This document shows, piece by piece, positions 33,872 to 42,745 of a DNA stretch of 64,000 nt. The stretch lies in the NCBI GenBank assembly GCA_966211965.1, contig CBIHON010000004.1, positions 62,001 through 126,000 on the forward strand. The letters are read 5' to 3'. The translations under genes were made by a program, and so were the position numbers. The notes under the pieces are model-generated. The model was not told the DNA's origin. It searched no databases and was given only the letters and a program-made list of their open reading frames with translations. Numbering within the stretch: position 1 is the stretch's first letter; each line of letters begins with the position of its first letter. The stretch comes from CBIHON01 sp966211965 (GTDB taxonomy: Bacteria > Pseudomonadota > Gammaproteobacteria > Burkholderiales > Burkholderiaceae_D).

Positions 33872-34452
33872 TCCTGTATCTGCATGGCTTTCGCTCTTCC
33901 CCCCAGTCTTTCAAGGCGCGTTTATTGGCCGAGCGATTGCAGGGCTTAGGGCATGGCGGCGATTATCTTTGCCCGCAATTGCCGGCCTCGCCGAAACTGG
34001 CAATTGCTCAGGCGGCGGAATTGGCAGACCGGTTTCCCCCTGCGGAATTGACATTGATTGGCTCATCCCTTGGCGGCTATTACGCAACTTGGCTGGCAGA
34101 ACGGCTGGGCTGCCGCGCCGTGCTGCTGAATCCCGCGGTCAAACCGCCTCGCGATCTCGAGAAATACGTCGGTATGACGAGCGCCTATCATTCCGGCGAG
34201 CCGTTCGAATTCAAGGCGGAATATATCGACGAACTGCGCGCGCTTGCAATCGATGCAATCACATGCCCGGAACGGTATTTCCTGATTGCGGCCACCGGCG
34301 ATGAAGTGCTCGACTGGCAGGAAATGGTCGGGCACTATCCGCGTGCACGGCACCGAATCATCAAGGGGAGCGACCACGGTCTGTCCGATTTTGCCGGTCA
34401 TATGGACGAAGTGCTGGCATTTTGCGGCATCGACGGCGAGGTGAAAGCTTGA
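33868..34452 (+). CDS. yqiA: YqiA-type alpha/beta-hydrolase esterase
   Basis: The 194-residue hydrolase starts MILYLHGFRSSPQSFKA, with the oxyanion HGF motif. The nucleophile elbow is GSSLGGYYATWLAE; the catalytic His is probably in KGSDHGLSDF. YqiA of E. coli hydrolyses short acyl-CoA and ester substrates in vitro; the physiological substrate is unknown. ATG 33868 overlaps the mpl stop, and the next gene (ubiC) overlaps its stop, so the three are coupled. Confidence 0.9.
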   Translation: MILYLHGFRSSPQSFKARLLAERLQGLGHGGDYLCPQLPASPKLAIAQAAELADRFPPAELTLIGSSLGGYYATWLAERLGCRAVLLNPAVKPPRDLEKYVGMTSAYHSGEPFEFKAEYIDELRALAIDAITCPERYFLIAATGDEVLDWQEMVGHYPRARHRIIKGSDHGLSDFAGHMDEVLAFCGIDGEVKA

Positions 34453-35123
34453 GGCTGTCGCGCTCTGTCCCGCACGCGCGCTGGGTGGCGCACGCCAACG
34501 GCGTCAACCCTTCGCCGGCGATGCGCGGCTGGCTGACCGATCGAATCTCGTTGACGATCAAATTGATGGCGAGAAGCACGCACTTTCGCGTGCAGCGCTT
34601 GCGCCAGGAGCGCGGCATGAGTCTGAACGACGAATTCGCAATGCTCGGGATGGCCCGCCCTGGATGCGTGCAGGAACGCGAAGTCTTGCTGCGTTGCGAC
34701 GAGCGCCCGGTGGTGTTTGCGCACACCATCGTTCCGCTCGATGCGACGGCATCCGACTGGCCGTTCTTCAGCGCGCTTGGCGAGAGGTCGCTCGGCACCA
34801 CCCTGTTCGGTGATCCGCGGGTCGAGCGCGGTGCGCTGCAATTTGCCCGTTTGCGCTGCGAGCATCCCTTGGCGCGGCGTGCACGCGCAGCCCTTGGCGC
34901 GGATTGGGTCGACGGCCCTTTGTATGCGCGGCGGTGCCTGTTCAGGCGGAAAAACGGACTGCTGCTCGTTACGGAAATTTTTTTGCCATCGATCGCGCAA
35001 ATCGGCGTATCGAAAAAGCCATTGGCCCAAACCGTCCCGTTGATCCGGCCCAACATCGCAGGCCGGCCCGCCGAGGCGACGCCGGATGGATCACTGTTTA
35101 ATTTAAAGCAGAGCAATCAATGA
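34449..35123 (+). CDS. ubiC: Chorismate lyase UbiC
   Basis: UbiC converts chorismate to 4-hydroxybenzoate and pyruvate, the first ubiquinone step. The 224-residue product has the family features MRGWLTDRISLTIKL, REVLLRCDERPVVFAHTIVP and LGTTLFGDP near the middle, and VTEIFLPSI toward the end. No ATG fits; TTG 34449 overlaps the yqiA stop and has GAGGTG 5 bases upstream. The first residues are variable, so the start is less certain than the identity. Its stop overlaps the start of the RNase gene by 4 bp. Confidence 0.88.
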   Translation: MRLSRSVPHARWVAHANGVNPSPAMRGWLTDRISLTIKLMARSTHFRVQRLRQERGMSLNDEFAMLGMARPGCVQEREVLLRCDERPVVFAHTIVPLDATASDWPFFSALGERSLGTTLFGDPRVERGALQFARLRCEHPLARRARAALGADWVDGPLYARRCLFRRKNGLLLVTEIFLPSIAQIGVSKKPLAQTVPLIRPNIAGRPAEATPDGSLFNLKQSNQ

Positions 35124-37165
35124 ATGTATTTTTTGAAGAGTCCGGCGACTTCAAGGCTGGCGTAGTGCTGTCTCAACAAGGCGAGGCCTATCAGGTCGAG
35201 CTGCAGAGCGGCAAGCGCAGCAAGGTCAAAGCCAAGGATGTCTTGTTGCAGTTTGCCTCGCCCGAGCCGGCGCAATTGCTGGCCGAGGCGCAAGGGATTG
35301 CGTCCGAGATTGATCTCGATTTCGTGTGGGAAGTGGCAGGGCAGGAAGAGTTCGGGTTCGCCGAACTGGGGGCCGAGTATTTCGGTCATGCACCGCAGCC
35401 GGTCGAAGCGGCCGGTCTGCTGCTGAAATTGCATAATGCGCCGATCTATTTCTACAAGAAAGGCAAGGGACGCTACAAGGCGGCACCGGAAGCGTCGCTC
35501 AAAGCAGCACTTGCCGGTATCGAAAAAAAGAAGCAGCAGGCACTGATTCAGGCCCAGTACGTCGAAGAGTTGAAAACGCATCGCCTGCCCGACGCGATGC
35601 GGCCGCTGGTCATGCAACTGCTGTTCAAGCCGGACAAGAATGGCATCGAATACAAGGCGTTGGATGCGGCCTGCAATGAATTGCAAACCTCGCCGCAACG
35701 CTTGATGCTGGCGGCCGGCGGCATTGCCTCGCCCAAGGCGCTGCACTTTGCGAAATTCCTGTTCGAGGCATTCCCGAAGGGCATCGGCTTTCCGCCGATT
35801 GCCATTCCTGCCGTCCCCAAGCTGCCGGTGGCGGAGGTTCAGGCATTTTCGATCGATGATGTGACCACTACCGAAATCGACGATGCGTTTTCCGTCGTGA
35901 CGCTGTCCGACGGCAAGCTGCGCATCGGTATCCATATCGCGGCGCCCGCCTTGGGCATCAAACGCGATGATGCGATCGACGCGATTGCGCGCCAGCGCTT
36001 GTCCACCGTGTATATGCCGGGCGACAAGATCACGATGCTGCCTGATGCGCTGGTGGATGCCTTCACGCTGGCGGAGGGCAAAACCTGTCCCGCACTTTCT
36101 CTGTATGCGACATTGAATCCGGACGACTGGTCCGTCGTCGCCACCGAGACCAAAGCAGAAGCGGTACCGATTGCCGACAACCTGCGCCACAACGATCTGG
36201 ATGCGCTGGTCACGGAAGAAAACCTGGCGGCCGGTGCCGGCGAATACCCGCACAAGAGCGAGATCGCGGTCTTGTGGCAATGGGCGCAAGTGCTGGAAAA
36301 AGGCCGGATGGCCAAGCGCGAGAGTTTCGGTCTGAAGCCGGAGCAAACCAATCGCGTCGATTTCAATTTTTATGTCGAAAACGATGTGGTGCGGATCGAT
36401 CGCCGCAAGCGCGGGGCACCCTTGGATAAAATCGTGGCTGAGCTGATGATTTTCGCCAACAGCACCTGGGGCAAGCTGATGCATGAGCATGGCGTGCCGG
36501 GAATCTACCGCAGCCAGGGCGGCGGCAGCGGTGGCTGGGCTGCCAAGATGCAGGTGCGCATGGTGACGCACGCGGCGCCACACCAAGGCTTGGGCGTAGA
36601 CCAGTACGCATGGAGCAGCTCGCCTTTGCGGCGCTATACCGATCTGGTCAACCAGTGGCAAATCCTGGCTTGCGTCGAACATGGCGTGACCGCGCCGCTG
36701 GCGGCGCCGTTCAAGCCAAGGGACGCCGACTTGTTTGCCATCGTGTCGGCCTTCGACGCCGCCTATAGCGCATACGGCGATTTCCAATCGAACATGGAGC
36801 GCTACTGGTGTCTGCGCTGGCTGGCGCAGGAAAACGCCAAGCAGGTCGATGCCGTTGTGCTCAAGGATGAAGTGCTGCGCCTGGTCGATATTCCGTTGAT
36901 CATCCGGCTGCCGGGCATGCCGCAGGTTGCGCGCGGCACCCAGGTCAAGCTTGACCTGATTCGCTGGGACGAAGTGGACCTGAGTGTCGAGGCCCGCCTT
37001 CTCGAAATCGCCGCCGCGCCGAGCAGCGAGCCGCTGGGCGATGTGGAAGAGTTGGAGGACGAGCCGCAGCAAGCGCCGGTTGAAGAGAGCGGTCCGGTAC
37101 AGGGCGATGCGGGCATTGCGGTCAGCGAACTTCCGGTACCGGCCAGCGAACCGGTAGCGGAATGA
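35120..37165 (+). CDS. RNase II-family 3'-5' exoribonuclease
   Basis: The 681-residue protein belongs to the RNB (RNase II/RNase R) family, which degrades RNA processively to nucleotides. The catalytic-site motif is FSIDDVTTTEIDDAFSVV near residue 250, with clustered Asp residues that hold magnesium. Further RNB motifs are STVYMPGDKITMLPDAL, FNFYVENDVVRIDRRKRGAPLDKIVAELMI and WSSSPLRRYTDLVNQWQ. The acidic, Pro-rich end (about 640-681) is not typical. The usual S1 domain at the C terminus appears divergent. It is the last gene of the mpl-yqiA-ubiC-rnb run. Members of this type in Betaproteobacteria are often annotated only as VacB/RNase II-like. Confidence 0.9.
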   Translation: MNVFFEESGDFKAGVVLSQQGEAYQVELQSGKRSKVKAKDVLLQFASPEPAQLLAEAQGIASEIDLDFVWEVAGQEEFGFAELGAEYFGHAPQPVEAAGLLLKLHNAPIYFYKKGKGRYKAAPEASLKAALAGIEKKKQQALIQAQYVEELKTHRLPDAMRPLVMQLLFKPDKNGIEYKALDAACNELQTSPQRLMLAAGGIASPKALHFAKFLFEAFPKGIGFPPIAIPAVPKLPVAEVQAFSIDDVTTTEIDDAFSVVTLSDGKLRIGIHIAAPALGIKRDDAIDAIARQRLSTVYMPGDKITMLPDALVDAFTLAEGKTCPALSLYATLNPDDWSVVATETKAEAVPIADNLRHNDLDALVTEENLAAGAGEYPHKSEIAVLWQWAQVLEKGRMAKRESFGLKPEQTNRVDFNFYVENDVVRIDRRKRGAPLDKIVAELMIFANSTWGKLMHEHGVPGIYRSQGGGSGGWAAKMQVRMVTHAAPHQGLGVDQYAWSSSPLRRYTDLVNQWQILACVEHGVTAPLAAPFKPRDADLFAIVSAFDAAYSAYGDFQSNMERYWCLRWLAQENAKQVDAVVLKDEVLRLVDIPLIIRLPGMPQVARGTQVKLDLIRWDEVDLSVEARLLEIAAAPSSEPLGDVEELEDEPQQAPVEESGPVQGDAGIAVSELPVPASEPVAE

Positions 37166-37245
37166 GCGGCGTGAAAAGTTTTGGCGATGGGCATCATGCT
37201 TTATCGTAAAATTCACTGCCTCCATTCTTGCCGGTCAATCAACGC

Positions 37246-38139
37246 GTGAAGTCCATCCTCCAAAATCGCGGCATGACTATTGCCATCGCCTGTTCCGTGC
37301 TGGCGCACGGGGCTTTGCTGGCGGTGCGATTCGTCGCCCCCGATTCTTTCAGGTTTCAACCGACCGACCCCGGGCTGGAAGTGGTTCTGGTCAATGCCAA
37401 GCATGACAAAAGCCCCCTCAAGGCCGAAGCCCTGGCGCAAGCCAACCTGGACGGCGGCGGCAATGCCGATGCCGGGCGCGCCAAGTCACCGATTCCGGAT
37501 CTGCACAAAAGCGAGGATGGCGACAGCGTCAAGGCGGCCAAGCGTCGGATCGCCGAGATGGAAGACCTGCAGCAGAAAATGTTGGCGGCGCTCTCGAACA
37601 AGACGTCGTTTTCAACGCCGAGCATGAAGCAGCCCGATAAGCCGAAAGACGCACCCCAGCCGACCGGCAACGATGCGTTGGATAGCGCAAAAGAAATCGC
37701 GCGCAGAGAAGCGGAAATCCACAAGAACATCGAGGATTACAACAAGCGTCCGAAAAAGACCCAGATCACGCCCAGCACCCAGGAAGTCGGCTATGCAATG
37801 TATTACAAGACGCTGCAAAGCCGGATCGAGAAAGTCGGCACACTGAATTTTCCGCAGCAGGACGGCAAAAAATTGTATGGCGAGTTGGTGATTTACATCC
37901 CGATTTACCAGGACGGCACCATCTATGAAAAAGAAGGCGGGCCGAGCGTGCAGCATAGCTCGGGCAATCCCGCGCTGGATCGCGCCGCCTTGCGCATCGT
38001 GCGGCGCTCGGCGCCGTTCGGCCGCTTCCCGGCGAATATGCGCTCGGCAGATAAGGACGACATCTGGGAAGTCGTGACCCGATTCAAATTTACCCGTGAA
38101 GATGCACTCGAAGCGGAACTACGCGGAGGAAATAACTGA
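37246..38139 (+). CDS. TonB-like energy transducer
   Basis: The 297-residue protein has a short cytoplasmic start, a membrane segment (residues about 10-28: MTIAIACSVLAHGALLAVRF) and a long Lys/Pro/Asp-rich periplasmic linker. A C-terminal TonB fold (GKKLYGELVIYIPIYQDGTI, NPALDRAALRIVRRSAPFGRF, WEVVTRFKFTRE) follows. TonB proteins pass proton-motive energy to outer-membrane receptors with ExbB/ExbD, which are not encoded nearby. GTG 37246 gives the start M-K-S-I; an in-frame TTG at 37228 is possible. Its stop overlaps the start of aroE. Confidence 0.8.
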   Translation: MKSILQNRGMTIAIACSVLAHGALLAVRFVAPDSFRFQPTDPGLEVVLVNAKHDKSPLKAEALAQANLDGGGNADAGRAKSPIPDLHKSEDGDSVKAAKRRIAEMEDLQQKMLAALSNKTSFSTPSMKQPDKPKDAPQPTGNDALDSAKEIARREAEIHKNIEDYNKRPKKTQITPSTQEVGYAMYYKTLQSRIEKVGTLNFPQQDGKKLYGELVIYIPIYQDGTIYEKEGGPSVQHSSGNPALDRAALRIVRRSAPFGRFPANMRSADKDDIWEVVTRFKFTREDALEAELRGGNN

Positions 38140-38972
38140 TGATGCAGGCTGAGCGCTACGCCGTGATCGGAAATCCGGTGGCCCATAGCAAATCACCGGA
38201 GATTCACACGCGCTTTGCCGAGCAGACCGAGCAGGAACTGATTTACGAGCGTTTGCTGGCGCCGCTCGATGGCTTCGCCGATACGGTGCGCCGCTTCATC
38301 GACGAAGGTGGCAAGGGGGCCAATGTCACCGTGCCGTTCAAGCTGGAGGCGTACGCGCTGGCGATGGTATTGACCGCGCGAGCGCAGGCCGCAGGCGCGG
38401 TCAATACGCTGAAATTCGATCAGGCCGCCAATGGTGAGGCCTTGATCCTGGGGGATAACACCGATGGCGTCGGCTTGGTAACCGACATCGTAAGCAATGC
38501 CCGCGTTGCATTGGCGGACAAACGGGTGCTGTTGCTGGGGGCGGGCGGCGCCGCGCGCGGGGTCATTCTGCCTTTGCTGCAGGCAGGTCCGGCCGAACTG
38601 GTGATTGCCAATCGCACCGCGTCCAAGGCGTTGGAATTGGCTCAGCGTTTTACTGCGCAGGGCAAGGTCCGGGCCAGCGATTTCACGTCGTTGGAGGGGC
38701 CGTTCGATGTCATTGTCAATGCCACGTCGGCAAGCTTGAGCGACGACTTGCCGCCGATTCCTGCCGGTGTATTCGGCCGGGAGTCGTTTGCCTACGACAT
38801 GATGTATGGGAAAGCACCGACTGTTTTCATGCGTTTGGCAACACAGCACGGCGCGATGGCGAGCGACGGCTTGGGAATGCTGGTGGAGCAGGCCGCGGAA
38901 TCGTTCCTGGTCTGGCGCGGAGTGCGTCCGCAAACGGCGCCTGTCTTTGCCGCACTGCGCGCGATGCTCTAA
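38139..38972 (+). CDS. aroE: Shikimate dehydrogenase
   Basis: AroE reduces 3-dehydroshikimate with NADPH. The 277-residue product has YAVIGNPVAHSKSPEIH, GANVTVPFKLEA (catalytic Lys) and GDNTDGVGLVTDI (catalytic Asp). The nucleotide site is VLLLGAGGAARGV, followed by VIANRTASKA with the NADP-binding Arg. ATG 38139 has GGAGGA 8 bases upstream and shares bases with the TGA of the TonB-like gene. It ends 19 bp before mtgA. Confidence 0.97.
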   Translation: MMQAERYAVIGNPVAHSKSPEIHTRFAEQTEQELIYERLLAPLDGFADTVRRFIDEGGKGANVTVPFKLEAYALAMVLTARAQAAGAVNTLKFDQAANGEALILGDNTDGVGLVTDIVSNARVALADKRVLLLGAGGAARGVILPLLQAGPAELVIANRTASKALELAQRFTAQGKVRASDFTSLEGPFDVIVNATSASLSDDLPPIPAGVFGRESFAYDMMYGKAPTVFMRLATQHGAMASDGLGMLVEQAAESFLVWRGVRPQTAPVFAALRAML

Positions 38973-38991
38973 ATTTCAGCAATAAGCAATA

Positions 38992-39687
38992 ATGAAAGTC
39001 TTGCGCAAGCTGCTCTTGTGGCTGGTCATCACGCCGCTTGTGATCGTGTTGGCGCTGCAGTTGTATTTCTTTGTTCAGATATGGTGGTGGGTCGACCATA
39101 ACCCGGAATCCACCAGCTTCATGCGTCAGCAATCCGATCTGCTGCGGGAAAAAAATCCGGGATTCAAGTTGCAGCACAAATGGGTTTCTTATGAACGTAT
39201 TTCGAACAATCTGAAACGCGCGATTATCGCTTCGGAGGATTCAAATTTCTCCGAACATGAGGGTGTCGATTGGAATGCGCTGCAAAAAGCCTTTGAAAAA
39301 AATTCAAAGAAGGGCAAGGTGGTGGCCGGCGGTTCCACCATCACGCAGCAACTGGCGAAGAACCTGTTCCTGTCCGGCCAGCGCAGCTACTGGCGCAAGG
39401 CCCAGGAGTTCATCATCACCTATATGCTCGAGTTCTGGATGGACAAGGAACGCATCTTCGAGATTTATTTGAACGTGGTCGAATGGGGCAGCGGCGTGTT
39501 CGGCGCCGAGGCTGCGGCCCAGCATTATTACGGCGTGTCGGCCGCATCTCTGGGCGCCAGCCAGGCGGCCCGGCTTGCGGTGATGCTGCCGAATCCGCGT
39601 TATTACGACAAGCATCGCGGAACGGATTATTTGGCGCGCCGCACCGCCCTGATTTTGCGGCGCATGGGTTCGGCGGAATTACCCTGA
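38992..39687 (+). CDS. mtgA: Monofunctional peptidoglycan glycosyltransferase MtgA
   Basis: MtgA polymerises lipid II into glycan strands at the inner membrane. The 231-residue product has one N-terminal membrane segment (LLLWLVITPLVIVLALQLYFF) and a GT51 domain: AIIASEDSNFSEHEGVDW with the first catalytic Glu, GGSTITQQLAKNLFLS, RKAQEFIITYMLEFWMDKERIFEIYLN and VEWGSGVFGAEAAAQHYYG. There is no transpeptidase domain, consistent with a monofunctional enzyme. It lies close downstream of aroE, an arrangement common in Betaproteobacteria. Confidence 0.96.
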   Translation: MKVLRKLLLWLVITPLVIVLALQLYFFVQIWWWVDHNPESTSFMRQQSDLLREKNPGFKLQHKWVSYERISNNLKRAIIASEDSNFSEHEGVDWNALQKAFEKNSKKGKVVAGGSTITQQLAKNLFLSGQRSYWRKAQEFIITYMLEFWMDKERIFEIYLNVVEWGSGVFGAEAAAQHYYGVSAASLGASQAARLAVMLPNPRYYDKHRGTDYLARRTALILRRMGSAELP

Positions 39688-39704
39688 AAAAAGGAGAACG
39701 TGGA

Positions 39705-40133
39705 ATGGTTTTGGATCGGCAAAGAGGCGAGCTGAGTTTGATGTGGGTCGCCGTATCGATGGCTGTGCTGGCTTTGGTGGCCATGGCCGGCCTGTTCTGG
39801 ATGCGCTATGAAAGAAACCTGTTCGCCGAAATTTGGCACAGTGCGATGAAAACACCGATGGCGAAGACAGTCACGCAAACGCAATCCGCGGTTGCGGGCA
39901 GCGTGAAATCCGATTCCGGCGCTTCGTCCAACGCAATACGCAAATGCACGATCGATGGCAAGGTGGTGTATTCAAATGTCGATTGCAGTGCCAAGGACCC
40001 GGGCAGCCGCGCAGTCAAGTTGCACGATTCGAGCGGCATCGAGGCGCCCAAAGCGCCGCCGCCGCCCGCATCGGAACAGGATGCGCAAGGCGACGTCAGG
40101 CAAAAGATGATCGAGAAAGCGATTGCACGCTGA
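39705..40133 (+). CDS. DUF4124-like membrane-anchored protein
   Basis: The 142-residue protein has one membrane segment (MWVAVSMAVLALVAMAGLFWMRY) followed by a periplasmic part. A short DUF4124-type motif lies near residues 83-97 (IRKCTIDGKVVYSNVDC), where two Cys may form a disulfide. The rest is Pro/Ala-rich. Function is unknown. ATG 39705 has AAGGAG about 9 bases upstream. It follows mtgA by 17 bp and is probably cotranscribed. Confidence 0.65.
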   Translation: MVLDRQRGELSLMWVAVSMAVLALVAMAGLFWMRYERNLFAEIWHSAMKTPMAKTVTQTQSAVAGSVKSDSGASSNAIRKCTIDGKVVYSNVDCSAKDPGSRAVKLHDSSGIEAPKAPPPPASEQDAQGDVRQKMIEKAIAR

Positions 40134-40244
40134 TGAAGCTTGCCTCCCGCCATCTATGAAAGTACACTTTCGCTGTTTTCGTTAGTGGAGACCCGTCTTG
40201 GGTAGTCCTTTATCAAGTCCTCAGCCGTCATCGAACGGCCAAAC

Positions 40245-40289
40245 GGCGAGATAGCGCTTTAGCGAACTTCATCAAAAGCGCCTCTCGCC
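40245..40289 (+). other. Large hairpin in the corA leader
   Basis: GGCGAGA (40245-40251) pairs with TCTCGCC (40283-40289), and GCGCTTT (40254-40260) with AAAGCGC (40275-40281). This gives 14 base pairs with a small internal loop and a 14-base end loop. No U-run follows. It lies 90 bases before corA in a 245-bp gap and may be a leader control structure or the end of the preceding transcript. Confidence 0.5.
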
Positions 40290-40378
40290 ATTGTTGGTGG
40301 GCGGCGCGTTCAGGCCGGTTTTGCGGCTGCGCTCCCTGGATTCAAATTACCTGCAGACCATACTGCGGGGGAGAGCAC

Positions 40379-41347
40379 ATGATTAATGTATTCGTATTGC
40401 AAAATGGACGACTGAGCCAGGTCAATATCGAAGGCCGCGCCGATCTCGAAAATATCGCACCGGTGTGGGTCGACCTGACCGACCCCAATGCGGATGAGCG
40501 TGCCTGGGTCAGGAGCATCTATGGCGTCACGTTGCCGGACGAGGACGAAGTAAAAGACATCGAGGCGTCGGCCCGTTATTACGAGGCCGAGAACGGCGAT
40601 CTGCACTTGCGCACCGACTTTTTGCTGGAAGAGGATGACGGCCCGTCGCGCATCGTCACGGTTGCTTTCATCCTGGCGAGAAACATGCTGTTTTCAGTGC
40701 ATGCCGACGACCTGCCGGTATTCCGCCTGGTGCGCATGCGCGCCCGCTCGCGTCCCGGTTCGATCGGCGACTACAAGGATGTGCTGCTCGATTTGTACGA
40801 AACCGATGCCGAATATTCGGCAGATGCGCTCGAAGGCATCTATCAAAACCTGGAAGAAGTCAGCCGCAGCGTGCTGCAGAAAGAACTGACCGACCAGGAT
40901 GCCGCCGCCGCGCTGAATGCGATAGCGCAAGAGGAGGATTTGAACGGACGCATTCGCCGCAACATGATGGATACGCGCCGCGCGGTCAGCTTCCTGATGC
41001 GCGGCCGCTTGCTGAACTCAGAGCAATTCGAAGAGGCGCGCCAGATTTTGCGCGACATCGAATCGCTCGACGGGCATACTGCATTCCTGTTCGACAAGAT
41101 CAACTTCCTGATGGATGCGACGGTCGGTTTCATCAACATCAACCAGAACAAGATCATCAAGATTTTCTCGGTCGCCTCGGTGGCCTTCCTCCCGCCGACC
41201 TTGATCGCAAGTATCTACGGCATGAATTTCAAGGGCTGGTTTCCCGAACTGGATTGGTCGCTCGGCTATCCGTTCGCGCTGGGCTTGATGTTGTGCAGCG
41301 CGATTGCACCGTTCTGGTATTTCAAACGGCGCGGCTGGCTCAAGTAA
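40379..41347 (+). CDS. corA: CorA magnesium/cobalt channel
   Basis: The 322-residue protein has the long cytoplasmic funnel with helical coiled-coil (LEEVSRSVLQKEL and onward) and two C-terminal membrane helices. The pore signature GMN is at 281-283 (IASIYGMNFKGWFPE), and the end KRRGWLK is basic, as in the family. CorA forms a pentamer that lets in Mg2+. The gene is monocistronic and convergent with hemL. The start ATG 40379 follows GGGGGAGAG. Confidence 0.95.
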   Translation: MINVFVLQNGRLSQVNIEGRADLENIAPVWVDLTDPNADERAWVRSIYGVTLPDEDEVKDIEASARYYEAENGDLHLRTDFLLEEDDGPSRIVTVAFILARNMLFSVHADDLPVFRLVRMRARSRPGSIGDYKDVLLDLYETDAEYSADALEGIYQNLEEVSRSVLQKELTDQDAAAALNAIAQEEDLNGRIRRNMMDTRRAVSFLMRGRLLNSEQFEEARQILRDIESLDGHTAFLFDKINFLMDATVGFININQNKIIKIFSVASVAFLPPTLIASIYGMNFKGWFPELDWSLGYPFALGLMLCSAIAPFWYFKRRGWLK

Positions 41348-41361
41348 GTGACAGAGTGATG

Positions 41362-41377
41362 GCCAGCGGTCGCTGGC
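41362..41377. terminator. Shared hairpin between corA and hemL
   Basis: GCCAGCG (41362-41368) and CGCTGGC (41371-41377) form a tight hairpin in the 45-bp gap between the convergent genes. No clear T-run follows on either strand, so terminator function is probable only by position. Confidence 0.4.
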
Positions 41378-41392
41378 TGCCGGCTTTCTACT

Positions 41393-42688
41393 TCATGCAA
41401 TCTGGGGAAACGCTTGGCGCGCGGCGTCGAGCGTCGCCGCGATGATCGCGTCGTCGTGGCGGGCCGAGACAAAGCCCGCTTCGAACGCAGACGGCGCGAG
41501 GTAAACCCCGGCATCCAGCATTGCGTGAAAAAACGTGTTGAAGCGTGTTTTATCGCAAGCCATCATGGTGCTGAAAGTGGTTGGAATCGACTGTGCGAAA
41601 TACACGCCGAACATGCCGCCTACCGCATCAGCGCAGAAGCTGATGCCCGCCTGTTGCGCTGCTGCCGTCAAGCCTTGCGCAAGCTTGGCGGTTTGTGAAC
41701 TGAGCGACTCATAAAAGCCGGGAGCCTGGATCAATTTGAGGGTCGTCATGCCGGCTGCCACGGCGACCGGATTGCCTGACAAAGTGCCTGCCTGATATAC
41801 CGAACCGAGTGGCGCCAGATGCCGCATCAGGTCTGCGCGGCCGCCGAAAGCCGCGACCGGCAGGCCGCCGCCGATGACCTTGCCCAGCACGGTCAAATCA
41901 GGCGTAATGCCGTACAGCGATTGTGCACCGCCCAATGCGACACGGAAGCCGCACATCACTTCATCGAAAATCAGCGCGGCGCCGTATTGGGTGCACAGCC
42001 GGCGCATGGTTTGCAGGAATTCCGGGGTGGCACGCAACAGGTTCATGTTGCCTGCGACCGGTTCGACGATCACGCAAGCGATCGAGTCGCCCATTTGCTT
42101 GAACACATCTTCGAGTTGCTGCGGCTGATTGTAGTCGAGCACCAGCGTGTGCTTGGCAAAATCTTCCGGCACGCCGGCCGAGGTCGGATTGCCGAAAGTC
42201 AGCAAGCCGCTGCCGGCTTTTACCAGCAGCGAATCGGCATGGCCATGATAACAGCCCTCGAACTTGATGATCTTGTCGCGCCCCGTCGCGCCACGTGCCA
42301 GGCGCAAGGCGCTCATCGCCGCTTCGGTTCCGCTCGACACCAGACGGACTTGCTGAATCGACGGTACCAGCCGGCAGATTTCTTCCGCCATCTCGATCTC
42401 GCCTTCGGTTGGCGCGCCGAAACTCAGGCCGCGCGCCGCTGCTTCCTGTACCGCCTTGATGACCTCCGGATGAGCATGGCCGACGATAGCCGGGCCCCAC
42501 GAGCCGATATAGTCGATATAGCGCTTGCCGTCGGCATCCCAGAAATAGGGGCCTTCGGCCCGGGTGATGAAGCGCGGCGTGCCGCCCACCGAACGGAAGG
42601 CGCGCACCGGCGAATTGACGCCGCCGGGCGTAGTGATTTGAGCGCGGGAAAAAAGTGTATCGTTCTTGGAGTGTGTGCTGGAAGCCAT
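41393..42688 (-). CDS. hemL: Glutamate-1-semialdehyde 2,1-aminomutase
   Basis: HemL makes 5-aminolevulinate for heme from glutamate-1-semialdehyde with pyridoxal phosphate. The 431-residue product has TPGGVNSPVRAF, YIDYIGSWGPAIVGHAHPEV and SSGTEAAMSALRLARG. It also has LIFDEVMCGFRVALGG with the cofactor-binding Asp, and VLGKVIGGGLPVAAFGG with the Schiff-base Lys. Family length is normal. The thiD gene lies 57 bp upstream on the same strand. Confidence 0.97.
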   Translation of the reverse strand: MASSTHSKNDTLFSRAQITTPGGVNSPVRAFRSVGGTPRFITRAEGPYFWDADGKRYIDYIGSWGPAIVGHAHPEVIKAVQEAAARGLSFGAPTEGEIEMAEEICRLVPSIQQVRLVSSGTEAAMSALRLARGATGRDKIIKFEGCYHGHADSLLVKAGSGLLTFGNPTSAGVPEDFAKHTLVLDYNQPQQLEDVFKQMGDSIACVIVEPVAGNMNLLRATPEFLQTMRRLCTQYGAALIFDEVMCGFRVALGGAQSLYGITPDLTVLGKVIGGGLPVAAFGGRADLMRHLAPLGSVYQAGTLSGNPVAVAAGMTTLKLIQAPGFYESLSSQTAKLAQGLTAAAQQAGISFCADAVGGMFGVYFAQSIPTTFSTMMACDKTRFNTFFHAMLDAGVYLAPSAFEAGFVSARHDDAIIAATLDAARQAFPQIA

Positions 42689-42745
42689 GCGGGAGGAATT
42701 GCGGTCAATGAATGGTTGAACGGAGGCGCTGATGAAGGAAGTGCG

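Noticed and set aside
34461..34476. Third copy of the GGGACAGAG repeat near ubiC
   Set aside because: Only about 10 bases match, without a second arm, and they lie within coding sequence.
40140..40378. Known magnesium riboswitch (M-box or mgtA-type)
   Set aside because: Only one hairpin is clear, and the conserved core of those classes is not recognisable.
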